DNA of 64,000 nt from Clusia tigrina. Lineage: Eukaryota > Arthropoda > Insecta > Diptera > Clusiidae. Under the pieces are notes generated by a model, which did not search any database, had not been told where the DNA came from, and saw only the letters and a program-made list of their open reading frames with translations. Below are positions 11,021 to 25,164 of the stretch, piece by piece (the stretch's first letter is position 1; the number at the start of each line of letters is the position of its first letter). The position numbers and the translations under genes are program-made. The stretch covers positions 8,484,129 through 8,548,128 of the forward strand of contig OV050032.1 in the NCBI GenBank assembly GCA_920105625.2, written 5' to 3'.

Positions 11021-13834
11021 TTGTCCTCAACTGCCGCTTAAGCGAATTGCTGTTGCTGGTGTGCAGTTGTGTCGTGAAGGAAGGAACGGTAACAGTGATA
11101 TACAAATAAATGTGATGTTCTGAACATTCACTAGTACCGCAGAGACATGCAGTCGTCAAACACAACACTTCAACCCATAAACATTTAAATGTTGTTAACT
11201 ATTAAATACAAAATTATCAAAGAGGAGTTTTAGGATTAGGTCCCTGTGTACACATGCAATTTCCAGTTAAATTGCCTATTAGCATACGCGATGTTTACAC
11301 GGAAATTCCATTGGACAATTAACACGCTTCGAGGTGTCGTGCCGCCAGCAGGGGTGCAGTGGTGAATTTGTGCATATTTTATGTGGTGCGGACGGTAAGT
11401 GGCACTGAGCTGACAAGCGGATGGGGCTCGTATTCAACCCTGCAAATTGAAACGGCAGGCAATTAAATGTAATTGCTTCCATTCAACATAGAAGTGTGTG
11501 GCTAAAGTGGTTGGAAAGCACGACTGAGCAGAATACGCGAACGCTCTGGTTAGAGTCAGGGGGACTACGGCGTACATTTGAACGTTTAGAAAGCCACAAA
11601 TGAGCACCAATTCATGACTGAGTTCTTAAATGAAGAAATTTGCACTATTGAAACATTTGGCCTGAGGCGAAGCATGCCATTTAATTGATTCCGATCATGT
11701 GAAAGAGTAGAAAAAAATAAATCATATACGACAGGACTAGTTAACGGTGACATAGGGGTATCAAGAAGATAATGGTATACTTAATATCAGGCAAATCTAA
11801 AGCTCTTAGTGAGGAACCCAGGAAGCTCGGCTACGTTTAACGCCAAACCAAAAGCGTAGAAAGCAGTCACATATCCTTCGTGACTGCTCGCCTGCTGCTT
11901 ACATACATACAAAGTAAGGCCACTAACAAATGTATAATTCGCTTACCTGCGGGACTCTTCAAATTTGAAGATAAATATTGAAAGTGGAGGTTCTTCGACA
12001 ACGTCCAATAAGCACAGAGTTTCAGTGAATTCCCCAGGATCAAGTATGAATTCTGTCAACTACTCTTATCCTACATAATAAATATATAATTTCCAGCGTG
12101 CACAGTTTACGGCAGTTTGAATGAACCAGGTTAGCCTTACACCCACTCAACTCCAACCAGAATTCCCTGCTTTCCACTTGCTCGTAAATAGAAGCACATA
12201 TCATACGAGTACTAACTCTAAACTTCTTCTACCAAAACGAAAGAAATCCTTGCCCAGCTGCTCAGATGGCCAAGATGTCAACCACTTTAGCTGACACCAC
12301 ACACGTGTTCGCCTCGATGTCGGCACGCCCGTGTGTGCAGGCGAGTGTGCTGGTGTGATTGTTGGCCGTGGTCAATTTGTCGGCATACGTAGAGAGAAAG
12401 TTTTCTGATTTTATGGAAAAAGTTTTGCGATAATATGTTTTCCGTTTGAATTATCGCACCGCATTCCATACGTTTGGGTAATGCAATCATTTCCGCAACT
12501 TTTGTTTGCCTTTCGGCTTCGCTTTTGTTTTCCGGGGACGGAGGGGATTGGGGCTGTAATTGCTGAGAACGCAAACTGCTGAATAATTGTTTAAGTTGCA
12601 AAGTTTTATGCGGATCAACAGTTATAAACTACGAGTATTGTGACATTAAACTTCACACTTTCCCTTGTACGCTGCAGGAGTAATAGTCGCGGCTCTTCAA
12701 TGTGGTCTCCGTGGAGCCGGAACGGTCCACTGGCTGACCTACTGAAAAATTTGTAACCGAAAGGGAATCTAATGGGGAGGCGGGCAATGAGGGTTGAAGC
12801 CTTCGACAAAGGAGTGTACAAAGGAACTCAAAAGGGCTCTGAACAAAGCGCCAAGGAAACCCTGAACACTGATTAGTGGCGGGTTCACGAGTATAAGATA
12901 CGAGTTTGTCATCATGTTCTGCTCTACAGAAAAATGAAGTTGGGGACTTGTTGATCCTTGGATGTCCACCGCCAAGCCTTGTCATGATTTGAAGCTTGTT
13001 AGGATGTTTCATGGAATTAGAAGGATTTCTTGTTTTTCGTTTTTAATATGAGTGAGCAAGTTAACGGTTTGGTAATCATTCAAGGATACATGCCAACGGT
13101 AAGGAGTTTAAGCAAGTCTATATGGCCCTCAGTGACGTTTGTGTTTTATAGCTCCAGATATATCCCTGTACAAATCTGGTTGATTTGAATATAATTTACT
13201 CAGGATAAAGCCCAATCATTTCGATTATTTCTTCTCAAGGATTACGCGTGGCAATTATGCTGGAGTACAACATCAGCTTGGTATTCTGTTGAAGCACATT
13301 TCCTTGAGACTTACTAATTCTCCGCGTAGTGACACGACTCTTTCTATGACATTCCCCAAGCAGAATGGGAGAGGCATGGGGCTAGCAGAAGACTGTCACA
13401 ATCTTTGAAAGTTAAGCATGATGGTGGAAAGCTGTTGCACTTTCTACAAATTAGAAGGTACATATGTAGCCCTATAAACCCACTCTAAGCCATACAAATC
13501 GGACCCCAGTCATTTATTCAATATTCCCAACTAAATCTGTTTGCCATATAAATGAAATTCCGATTTTATGACACACGCATCGTAAAGGAAGGATACTTCC
13601 TTTTTTTATTAGTTTAATCTCTGCTTATCCTCAGATGCTTAATTTGCTTTTAAATCCATGATATGGTGGACACGGTAACCCCACTAGGCCTCTATCTCCC
13701 ATAGGCCATAAAGCGACGGTCCTTGCTGCCCGAGACGCCGAGCAGCAACTGAAGGGATTCATTGTTTCAACTCTTGCACAATTTTATGATGGCAATTATT
13801 TTTGCATATAGGCTGCTTTACGATCCTGCTTAAC

Positions 13835-13837
<3 letters not shown>
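11021..13837. other. Gene-free stretch
   Basis: No supportable gene. Minus ORFs at 12287-12601 and 12653-13012 (104 and 119 codons) overlap each other in different frames and show no motif. TACGAGTA octamers are at 12204-12211 and 12630-12637. Confidence 0.5.

Positions 13838-13880
<43 letters not shown>
13838..13880. repeat. (CA)n microsatellite
   Basis: About 21 uninterrupted CA dinucleotides, then a looser CA-rich stretch to about 13925. The 73-codon plus ORF through it is a poly-Thr/His shadow. Confidence 0.95.
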
Positions 13881-13883
<3 letters not shown>

Positions 13884-13925
13884 ACGAAAAGGCAAACACA
13901 CCCACAATCACTCATACACATACAG

Positions 13926-16900
13926 GCAGATGGCATTTTTGTGCTCCACTGCGGTACGCATTCCTCGCCTTTTCGCCGGCGGCAACTGTGTGCATATGTG
14001 AGTGTGTTTGTGGACCTAATTAAAAGCCAGGCACAAATACAATAATCTCTCTCCCTAGTGCTGAGCCTGGACTACCAGCAACTGGTTCACGGGTGCGTGG
14101 CCACATTTTGCTGGCATGATTTATATGAGCATTTCACAAATTCCTCAGGTTATGGGCTCATATTTATTGTATGGAAACATAAAAGCGGTCAGCAATGTGC
14201 GCCGCAAGTGTCCGGAAAATGCGTCAGCAACAAATATGCGAAGCTTACTACTAAGACGAAACTTGATTTAATCAGGCATGAAAATTAGAGCAACAGCACT
14301 GAGTCGGGAGTGTGTTGCTTTACCACCCAGTCGGAAAATTGTTGGCATACTTTTGTAAGTGCTCTTAAAGCTGTAATATTGGAGACGACATTGCCGCTAT
14401 AAAATGTACACGAAGCTGTTGAGAAAGCAGACGAAAGAGTTTGCGGTTATAATTTGGCACTCTCTGTTGCGAACGTATGCCGAAAGAATGACGTTCAATG
14501 CAAATGAACTCCGTTGAACTGTGGATAAGAAGTAGGCACATGCAGTCAGTAAGAAAAGTAGACCCCTTCGAGAGATTGCAGTTTTGCCGATGTTAGTAAT
14601 AGCATACTGAATTTTTCCTTTATCACAGGATATATGGGCAAATATACTCTATTATTATAATGGACGTTACTTACTTAAGTTGAGATGCCTCGAGTTCAAT
14701 CCTACCTAACAAAATTGATCAAAATTCGTACAGCAAAATTAAGTTTTAATGAACACTTCCTAAATGGTGTTCATAGAATGCAGTCGCTCTACCTGATATG
14801 GCGACATTTCCGTAGGCTCCACTAATTACTCATAGAAACAACTCCTCAATCCGTACTCCTATGAAATCGCCTTATTTAGCCTCGCTTTGTTGTGTTTCCG
14901 ACTAGTGCGATGCGTGGCCTCTCCAGTCACACAAACACACAGTGTAGCCGGTTGGGATGGCAACTTTATGGATACAGCAATAATTTATAAATTAAACTGA
15001 ATTTGTTTCACAGATTTATCCCCACGAGTTGGCCGTCTCTTTGAGCAGCACTTGTCGAGACCAGTGGAGCGGTTTATAACTCAATTGCTTTGGCAACTGA
15101 GTAGCAGTAGTTTAATAACGATTTATTTACATTTAAATTACTAATGTGAAGCATTAAAAGAGTAAATACGGCAAACCCGGCAAACGATAAGCGCCACAAA
15201 GTGCCCGTCTACTCAGCTAGGATATTATTTCAAACTGCTAATACCCCACAATCACAGCCAAATGAATTCATTTATGCCATTCTCCCTCCAATCTGCCAAT
15301 AGTCAAGCATGCCAGCCACAACCCCATCAGCCTTTGCTTATCGCGCACATAGTCGAGAAATTTAACAAGTTACAAGGCTTTAGCACTTAAGCTGACATTA
15401 AGTATTATTACCGACGGAGATTGATGGTGTACGAGAACACTTGTCTAAGCTGCAACCTCTGAGTGCGAAACTTCGCAGCACATGTCCGCACTGGCAGCGT
15501 GGCTCGAGCGCGTGAGTTCACTGCCAAGCCCCAAAGTCTCGCAAAGTTGTGCCATAAAAGCGGTGATAGCAGGGAAAGAAATGAAAATGAATTCACAGAT
15601 AAAAATGAACTGCTCACACAGTCGGATTGTTGAACAATTTCAAACAGGAGCTGAGCAAATTTTCTTCGAATATTTGCATAGAAGCAGGGATACACCTAAC
15701 TTACTGCAACAGTCCGTGGTAGTCTCGAGCTTTTAGCGGAAGTACTAACACAGCAACGGCAGCATTCATGGGCACGCCACAACCCTGAAGAGTAATCCAA
15801 AAGAATATTTTTAAAAAAAAACTCGAACCTCACATGCGGATAAGTAGAAATCGCGAATGTTGAAGTGGAATGTGTTTTCATACACCAGTCCGTGATATGG
15901 AATGCTGCCCAAGTGGTGTTGATGGCGTATACGCAACATTCAATTCCAATTTCATTGCATTTACACGCGCTCATTCTTTGTTTGCCAGTCATAAATTTTA
16001 ATTAAAAATACCGCTTTGGTTGTGCTTTTATGAGTGCATCCTTATTATTATTATAATCATATTTTATTCTTTCACTGTCCAATAAGTCCTTTTTGCGAAT
16101 TGCTGTAAGCACACCCTTTAATGAGCCGCAGACAATAAATCCATTTACATATTTTCACAATTGTGTTTAAATTAAATATGCATATGTACGCGGTATATGT
16201 TGGTTATTACGGTCGCCTGCCATGCTACACTCGTTGAAAATGGTTGGTAGTCTAACGCAATGTGAATACACAGAACAAATAATGAAGCAAAATGAAGAAG
16301 AATGAAATAATAACCACATGGGAATAAAGTTTCGATAATTGATTGTAATCGTACGTGTATGGTTTAAGGGAATGAGAACAGACAGTAGTGAGGCAAAACT
16401 ACATCATCATGAAGCTTCGAGCACGACCTAATCTATGTCTCTTAGGAATCAGAGATGCAATTTTAACACACAAAACATCCGCTTGAAGAAAGTTTGCTTT
16501 GTATTAGGATTTACTTAACACCTGAATTACCTTTGGCTTCAACCTTCTAGTGTAGAGAGTTAAGTTCAAGTTATTGCTAATCTTTTTTCATATAAGCACC
16601 CATTGTGGGTGTGTTATATGTATGTACTCGTATATAGATCACTTTTCGAGGAGTAGAATAGTCACTAATTACATGGATTCCATTTTTTACAGTGTCCTTT
16701 AAGGCTTCCCTTTCGTAATGACTGAAATCAATGAAAGCTCGTAATTGGCACCTTTTCATAATTTACATGAAAGTCAAACAAGCTGCGCTCGTGCTGACTG
16801 CGTGTGTGTATGGCGACAGAATTTAAAATTTGCTTCCACGCCAATTTGCGGCATTGTGGCAGCTGCATTAATTCAATTTGCAGCATCTCTGTCATCACAT

Positions 16901-18616
16901 CGGACAGTCACGTTGATTTTTTTCTAACCGTTCCGGTGCGTTCGGTACAATGTCAAAGATGGACAGGCAGAATTTACCGTATCCAAGCAACTTCAGTGAG
17001 CAGTACGCTGAAAAGAAGCGAACTACAAGGGTGAAAAATAGTTTGCAATCTGCCCCACAGACTCGTCTATTTCACTCCTGTAGAAACACTCTCCACCTTT
17101 CCAGGCACTGTGGTTGCGTCTCATATGGACTGCAAAAGAACTACCTGGGCAAAGCATGCTTTCTCTTAATTCCACCCTAACAAAATTATGCAAATGTGAT
17201 TTAAATGGGTATTTAAACAGCAACCCACCCTCCATTTTGCAAACCTTTGTGGGAAGGGAGCAACCAGGACCAGCACTAGCTCCAACGGCAAACTTGAATT
17301 TCAGCCTCAGGTGTTCACATGCTAAGCATCTGCACTGCTCATCTCTGCCGAGGTTATGCCCACACTGACTACACCCCCAAAGTGGAGCTCACCACCACCA
17401 CTCTGCTCCCACACCATTACTGAGCAAAATATTAAAGAAACTTTCGTCGGTTGCCCGCCTTTTAAATACCCAAATGACTACTCAATTTGCACCATTTAAA
17501 ACTTTGCCTAATGCTGAAGAGTACAAGGTGGCTACCCAGTAGGAAATGTCAATGATTATGAAAATGGCGTACCTACTTCTACACAAAATTGGTGAATAAA
17601 ATGGGAAAGTCAGTGCATGCAAACACCCCTCGAGACTCAGGGAATAGCACGGGGCAATCGCCCGGAACAGTTTTTAATTGTTTGTCTTGAGTGGTGGGAA
17701 AGAAACCTCTTCTCGACTGAAGCAACCGTTCACAGGAGCGGGCTGCGAGCATTTATTTACGATAACAATATTTCCACTTATGCGGGTGTTCCAGATTTGA
17801 TTGCTTTCACTACTTATGGCAAGTGTTGTTGTTGACCTTGATAGTTGATCTGTGGGCGTTGTTGTTGTTCCGCTCGTCACTGCTCCACTGTTGTGCCCAC
17901 CACTGCTTTGAAACGCCTGCTCTCCTCGAAATACTGCGGATCTTGTTGGACTTTGGACCTTGTTGGACCTTGTTGGACTTCTCAGTCACACTGTAATTTC
18001 CTGCTGGCATGGAGAATGTGTTTGAATTTTGTAGTTGCGCACAACTTTGTGTAAATTTTTAGTTTACTTATGTACAAGTGTGGAAACTTGATTACACCCG
18101 TTACGTATTTGCATAAAAGGTTTGGTCCTTCGGTGTGGTGCGGGGCATTAACTGCGGACCAACCACACATTGCATGACTACGTGGGCTTGCAGCTGAAAA
18201 AGGGATGCTTGACTTCCTCTGATAAAAAGCATGCCCAGTCCCAGTTCCGCAACTCTTTCAGTCACTGTTTTTTCTTACAAGGTCAACGTTGACAGGCAAT
18301 TTATTTTTATAAGTTACACAATTCCCTCCATCTGCTCGCATAGAACGATGTAGTTTTTACTTTACACCACGGCCCATTATGGAGCTGACACCGACATTTG
18401 TGCAAGCAATGTTTTTGTGGCACCTGATGTGCCTAATTACTTCAATGTGTTGCTTCGCTCTGTGTGAATGTGGTGCATGAAAACGTTAACAGCGCAAAGA
18501 AAGCAAGGAAGGACATTTTTACATAGTCAGTCAACACGTTGCAGGAAATTTAATTATCCTTCATGCTCACACGCTCGTTTGTTTGTAGACGCCAACTGTT
18601 GCGCCTTTCGCTGACA
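13926..18616. other. Gene-free stretch
   Basis: Nearly 4.7 kb without a supportable gene. ORFs at 15408-15992 (minus), 15482-15736 (plus) and 17617-17835 (plus) lack domains and splice context. A TACTCGTA octamer is at 16625-16632. Confidence 0.5.
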
Positions 18617-18718
18617 CTGTCACTGCCACGACCACGGCCACGACTACGGAAATGGTCACGGCTAAGGAACATGACTACGGCTACGGACACGGCCACGGCC
18701 AAGGACACGGCCACTGCC
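18617..18718. repeat. Degenerate 6/12-bp repeat (cacggc/ctacgg)
   Basis: Variants of acggccacgactacgg recur about eight times. One plus frame reads Gly-His-Tyr rich (YGYGHGHGQGHGH) and another Arg-Thr-Ala rich within a 136-codon ORF (18563-18973). I treat both as shadows of the simple repeat, because neither flank shows a start or splice signal that favours a gene. Confidence 0.6.
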
Positions 18719-20286
18719 ATGCTGAGCTGCCTTCTAATTGCAGGCTACTGCTTCCTTACAAATATTGCGCCTTCTGAGTATGATGAATGGCGCCAAACTA
18801 GAAGCGATGGCAAAAATGTTGCAATGAGCTGCTCCTTGCACGCTCACTTTCAACACTCCTTGAGTCGCATTCGTCCCACTTCTTTTCTCCTGCTTTGCAA
18901 ATTTCAAGATTCCTTTCTTATGGCGGACCATTCGCACCCGCTCATGCTTCAAGTTCAAGGGCAGGTCACTTAATACAAGTGTGTTTCTCCGTAGTGGCTT
19001 CTGTTGGTGGCATTGTTCGACAGCATTTTGAAGTGTTGGAAATTGATCAGGAGCGTGCGAGGGAACTGAAGGAAGGAACGGTCTTCAACTTCGTTAACTA
19101 TTTTGTACGTGTATTACTGTTAAATTCAACTACGAGTTCTTTAATTTAAGCTCAATTATTAGTCAGTTGTTCTTGAATTAGTCGACACAATCCAGTGATG
19201 GAACTCTTATGAGATGGCTTTGCATAATTCACAGTTTTTCATTTCAAAATTTACGTGAATGTGAAAGATTACGACCCAACCAAGCACACACACACCGACA
19301 TATATTGATGGGAAGGCATCACCATGTCGTCAGTGATTACTAAGCTGACATGTCATTTAAACAAGTGTACGCCCGCAATGGAGCTGCCTTCACATCCAAT
19401 TACAACTGCAATTCTCGTTTATGTGCTTCAAAAACTGTCGCGATGTTGTTTAAAATGGGGGGTGCGAATACGAATATGTGGCCATAGATGTGTGCATGTG
19501 TGTGCCGCGCATGGATCTGTGTGTTTGCGTGTGTGAAGACGTGCTTTAATACCCGCAACGTATGCTGAACATTTGTTAGCATAATGCATGCGTAAGCAGC
19601 GTGTACAACATTTGCATACGTCGCTTTAGGGAAAGTGAGCAGAAAAAAGTTGTTTTTTGAACAACACCATCAACCCAGCACCAACAACGCACCGGGTAAC
19701 AAATTCGTTAAAATCATGTTATTAATAATTTAATGAAGTCATTTCTTTTCCTGTGACTTGCATGGAAACACATACAAATTGGAATTACGTGCGGCATGCA
19801 GGCGCGTGATTTCGTGTACTCGAATAGGGGGGAAGCTGTGCACACTCAGGCTTCGAAAAGTTCAACAAAACAAAGTCCGTCCGTGTTTTACGCTTTGAGA
19901 GTGTATTTCCAGCACGTTCACAAAAATTATTGAAATCAGCCACAGCCAAAAAAATACAGAATTTCGTTTACCGCCACCAGCGGATGCTGCCTGGCCTGCG
20001 CCTTGAAGTTGAACTCCCACATGGTAGCAATCAAACTTCATCGTGCCAACATCACGTCGTACAATCGTGTCGGGCATATCAAACAACAACACAAACACAA
20101 TTCCCATGAATACACCAAACACCGCCCACCAGAAGCGGGCGTTGAGACCTGCATTTTGGAGGCAACAGTTGCGAGTGTTTACACCAAAAGTCACAGGACT
20201 GCAATTAAAAGCCATTGATCGGCATCTGCGTATCGGGATATTTGCGCTGCAGAGTTAGCGACCCAACTTATTTTACTCCGCGGATT
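18719..20286. other. Gene-free stretch
   Basis: No supportable gene; only short chance ORFs on both strands. Confidence 0.5.
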
Positions 20287-20921
20287 AGGGAGCGGAAGAG
20301 AGAGAGAGAGATAACACAAATCGCATTGCTTTTAAAATACAAATGTAATAATTTTGAGAGAAAGAGAGATCATAAAGAGAGAAATAGATAAAGAGAGAAA
20401 CAGAGAAAAAGGGATAGTGTGATTTAGAAATATTGTGTGATAAAGTAAGGGATTTAGTCAGAGAGAGAAAGAGAGAGAGACAGAGAGAGAGACATAGAAA
20501 GAGACAGAGAGATAGATGGAGAGAATGAGAGTGAGGGGGACCGAAAGACGGATAGAGAAACATAGAAGAGAGATAATAATAGAGAGAAACAGATATAAAG
20601 AGAGAGATAAAGCAAAAGATATATCATACGAGTATACACAAAAAGAGAGTTAATGAGAGGGAGATAGAAAAAAAGCCAAAGAGACAAGGAAAGAAAGAAA
20701 GAAGGTGTAAAGAAAGAGAGGTAGAAATAAAGAGTGAGAGTTAAAGATAGATAAAGAAGGAGAGAGAATGAAATAGAAAAAAATAGAGAAGACAAGAAAT
20801 AGACAAATAAAGAATCAGAGAAATATGCAAAGAGAGAGGGAAGATAGTGATATAAATAAGTAAGTAAAGAAAGAGAAGAAAATGTAAATATGGGAAAATG
20901 GAAACAGAGAAAAAGCGAAAC

Positions 20922-20952
<31 letters not shown>

Positions 20953-22050
20953 AAGAGAAAGCGGGATAATGTGATTAAGAAAGAGAAAGATGGAAAAGAT
21001 GGGGGAGAGTGATAGAGAGATAGAGAAAGAGAAAGAGAAAGAGAAAGAGAAAGAGAAAGAGAAAGAGAAAGAGAAAGAGAAAGAGAAAGAGAAAGAGAAA
21101 GAGAAACAGAAAGAGAAAGAGAAAGAGAAAGAGAAAGAGAAAGAGAAAGAGAAAGATAAAGAGCAAGAGCAAGAGCAAGAGAAAGAGAAAGAGAAAGAGA
21201 AAGAGAAAGAGAAAGAGCAAGAGAAAGAGAAAGAGAAAGAGAAAGAGCAAGAGAAAGAGAAAGAGAAAGAGCAAGAGAAAGAGACAGAGAAAGAGAAAGA
21301 GAAAGAGAAAGAGAAAGAGAAAGAGAAAAATAAAGAGGGATAGTGTGATTAAGAAAGATAGTGTGATTAAGTAAGAGAAAGATAGAAAGATGGAAACAGA
21401 GAAAGAGAGAAAGAGCGAAACAGAGAAAGAGAGAAACATAGAGAAAGAGAGATAAAGAGAGAGAGTAAAAGAGAAAGTGGGATAGTGTGATTAAGAAAGA
21501 GAAAGATGGAAAGATGGAAACAGAGAAAGAGAGAAAGAGATACAGATAGAAATAGCGAAAGAGAGAAAGAGAGAAAGAGAGAAAGAGAGAAATAGAGAAA
21601 GAGAGAAAGAGAGAAAGAGAGAAAGAGATAAATAGAGAAAAAGAGAAAGAGAGAACTATAGAAATATAGAAGGAGAGAGAGAGATACAGAAAGAGGGCTA
21701 ATGTGATTACGAAAGATAGTGTGATTAAGTAAGAGAAAGATAGAAAGATGGAAACAGCGAAAGAGTGAAAAAGCGAAACAGAGAAAGAGAGAAATAGAGA
21801 AACGGAGAAAGAGAGAAAAAGATAAAGAGGGATAGTGTGATTAAGAAAGAGAAAGGTGGAAAGATGGAAAAAGAGAAGGAGAAAGTAAGAGAGAAGGAGG
21901 CATAGAAAGAGGGAGAGAGAGAGGGAGAGAAAGCAAGAGCGAGGGCGTGAGAGAGTAAGAGATTGTGTAAGAGAGTCAGTAAGATGGAGAGAAAATGATA
22001 GGAAGAGAGAAAATGTGGATGGGAGGAAGAGAGAAGGAGACAAATAAAGT
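20287..22050. repeat. 1.76-kb purine tract, (GAGAAA)n core
   Basis: The plus strand is almost pure A/G for about 1.76 kb. The core at about 21015-21335 is near-perfect GAGAAA hexamers with GAGCAA and GAGACA variants. Outer parts mix GAGAGA, GATAGA and occasional gattaag blocks that recur (for example tagtgtgattaagaaagaga at about 21340, 21485 and 21830), so the flanks also grew by longer duplications. The 529-codon minus ORF and the 117-codon plus KE-repeat ORF are composition shadows. Tracts like this can form triplex DNA and bind GAGA-factor-type proteins; that is family knowledge. Confidence 0.95.
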
Positions 22051-25000
22051 AAGACACTTTATGTGCAGTTGGAAGGCATCGGATGCGACTCGCATTGTGC
22101 GACTGTAAGTCACTACCTTTGCTGCGTTCCTTGGCATTCTTGTAGAACCACCCCGAAGACTATTCTTCGGGAATTCTCGGCACTGCCACTTTTTCTGAAG
22201 TGCGCCACATATCCTGATCATCGCACATCGATCCGTTTGAAACCCACAACCGCATCCCAGTCTCTGTGCGAGTACTTACCAAAGGAAACCTGCGATAAAG
22301 TGAAGCCCCAACAGCCGTCTAGCAACCATGAAACCTGCACCCCCTAAAGTCCATATTGTGCTTTAACAGTTCTAACCACATTCACCCATCCACCCTAGAG
22401 GAGATATATACAAAAGTACCCGCTTCCGTATGGGAATTTTGTTCGAATAGTGGAATGGGTTGACTTCCCAGTGTTTTCGTGATGTTTCCGAGCGATGCTT
22501 CTGGGTAAAATTTCTGGATGCTTTCTTCTGCTGCTGCGACATCATTCGATTCGAAAAACTTTCTTCTGGCCTCCGTTGTTTCCTCCTGGCAGCTAGGATT
22601 GTAATTTAATGACTGTGCAGGCGTTCATTTAAATCTGTAAGCGCCCTAGGCAGTCATCGATTTATTCACACCACACTCTCGCAAGCACACCTACACACAC
22701 TCATACTGCGCTACCATTCCCGTGCACTTGTCGTGCATATTTGAATGCGTAGAATGATGAACATTGTGCAAAAGTTGTTGATTTGTAAGTAATACGTAAT
22801 TAAAAATGCAAAATGCTATTATAATTTTAGGCGCATCAGCGCACAGTGCTCCAAATGTGGCCATATTCATACGAGTACAAATTCAAAGCATACACAGCAC
22901 TTTAATCGGTTTAACTTATAACACTGCCATGTATGTCAGCAATGTAATGAGACTAAAAAGTGCATTCCATGATTAAAATAGGACTTGAGTTTACTTGAAT
23001 GGGCACCGTCAGGATACCCAAGGAGTTGTGGTTCAAGTGGCAATTTGGTGCAATAATATGGTCGTGTATGTTCCACTCCTGCCCTGGATGACCGTTTACT
23101 AGCAAAACACTGGTTATCAAAGTGTTGTGAGGGCACCAACACACATGGAAGCGAGAGCATTCCACACTCTTGTGTCACACATTTCGGTCTGCAAGGTCTA
23201 GTGAGGTCCATGAGGAGAATTTATGACAAGCAATTAGGAACAATAACACTCTGGTAAGTGGTTCGACCTCGCATGGATGCGACAGTTAATAATTATGCCT
23301 ATGTACCCAAACACACACAAAGAGAGAAGGACAGAGACGCATGCTCACACGCAAACTTGCAATAATAATAACAATGCACAAAAGTCCTTGCAAATGCTAA
23401 GATTTCGAAAGTTTTACAAGTGTTGCAGTGGCAGCAGTGCAAGGAAATGCATAGCAAATAAGTCCCAGCAAGCCGCTAAACGCGATGAGTGCCGCCGAGT
23501 GGAGTAGCTGCTGTGTGAGGAGGAGAGAGGATTTGGATATTTTCATTTCGGAGAGTTTGCATTGAAAGTGTCAAACTTTACAACCGCAACCACTCGTCCT
23601 GTGCTCTGCTGGCGTTTAACAGCTTTGCTCTGCACCGCTGAGCCACTGAATGAGTGTCGCGTTCATGCAAGTAGCGCCCATTGCTAGAACTCGCAGTGGA
23701 AACCGTACTCAGCTGAGCACCTGTGGCGGTCCGAGGGTCTTGCTGAAGATGTTTGATGGTCTTACTGAAGATGTGGGGAAAGACAGAGCAGATAAATGAG
23801 GAGCGTTGAGAAGTGTGGAGTTTAAAGAGCACATGAGCTCCGCGGAATGCGAGTACTTTTACCATTGGGTCAGCTACCCTGGGCACTTACCGCTGCATTT
23901 TACGGATGATTGATGCGGTTGAGTTGGCAACATAACTCAACAAAATTGCGCTGAAAATTGGCCAAATATGTATTTGGAGAAAAGTGTTAAGCCACAGAAA
24001 TCCCGAAGCGGAACAGAATGCAAGCTGCATCTGCATCAGGCACGACCAATTTTGTTTCGTGTGGATGTGGGAATAGGTAGCTACAACCTCATATATATGC
24101 AGCATGGAGCTTAGTCACACAGCAAGCCAAAGCAGGTTTGAATTAGCTTCATTCCTGTGTGGAAATGCACGAAAGTGACCCGAAACGGACGAACCACATC
24201 TTCATACTAAAATTTATTTGACTAAACAAAAAGCCAAAAAATGTCACGGTCAAAAAGGCACCGTAGCAGTTTATACGAGTATGCTGTGCCGTTGAGTATG
24301 TTGGGCGGGGTTAGCTTATCCTTAAAAACGGTCTGCTCTATTTCGCTTCTAAGCTGATGTGTCCACATTTGTTCGTATCAGCTGGAGTAGGGGAATAGGA
24401 AAACGCACGTAGTGCAGAGAGCAATCAAATTACCACCTGTAACGCTCGTAAGTGCCACAGCTGCTGAAAGAGCCCCGCGAGTTCTCTAGTCTCTGCATAG
24501 CGGTGTTTGGTTTGTTCTTTCTACCCACTAACTATCTGTATATGTGCTCCAATGATTGTTATTGATGGCCAGGTGCACATCATACCCTGACACTAATCCC
24601 GTCACATGTCACCACAACCAGAACCAGACTTAAAGTCGTACAACAATCGTGCCTGACAGCAGCACCAGCAGCAGCAGCATCTACATCAGAGCCATTTGTT
24701 TATTTCAGTCACTTTTTGGCACCCAGGTGAGTTGTTTTCCATACTGGACAATAGCGTGGCACACACACAGTTACAAACACGGCAGAACAACAGGACACCC
24801 TGGTCACACTCACTGTTTATATTTAGACTGACGAAAACAAAGCCCAAAAGGCAACGTGAAAATCGCAATGGAAATGTGACTGCGTGGAACTGAAGGCCTG
24901 GCAGTTGCATCACTTCAGTAAAACGAAAGGAAAATTAGTATTTTGATCACGTCTGGAAGCGGTCGCGGCTGGAAATGATGCCTCTTTCAGCCAAGGGCAG

Positions 25001-25164
25001 TGTACTTAAATACTCGTAATCTGCAAATATTAAAAATAGACAAATTGTGACAATGGCACGAAGTGGAAGTCAAATGGACACTGCAAGGACGTGACACAAT
25101 AATCTATGTATATGGACACATATTAGGACCTCTTGTGCTTTTTAGAACGTTCCATAGATTTGCA
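22051..25164. other. Gene-free stretch
   Basis: No supportable gene in 3.1 kb. TACGAGTA/TACTCGTA octamers are at 22870-22877, 24274-24281 and 25011-25018. ORFs at 22063 (plus), 22936 (minus) and 23578 (minus) show no motif. Confidence 0.5.

Noticed and set aside
18563..18973. 136-codon ORF and a Gly-His-Tyr repeat frame
   Set aside because: Both come from a degenerate 6/12-bp repeat, and the Gly-His frame soon hits stops.
20454..22043. 529-codon minus-strand ORF
   Set aside because: Pure Ser/Leu/Phe composition from the GA/CT tract, and other frames are open too.
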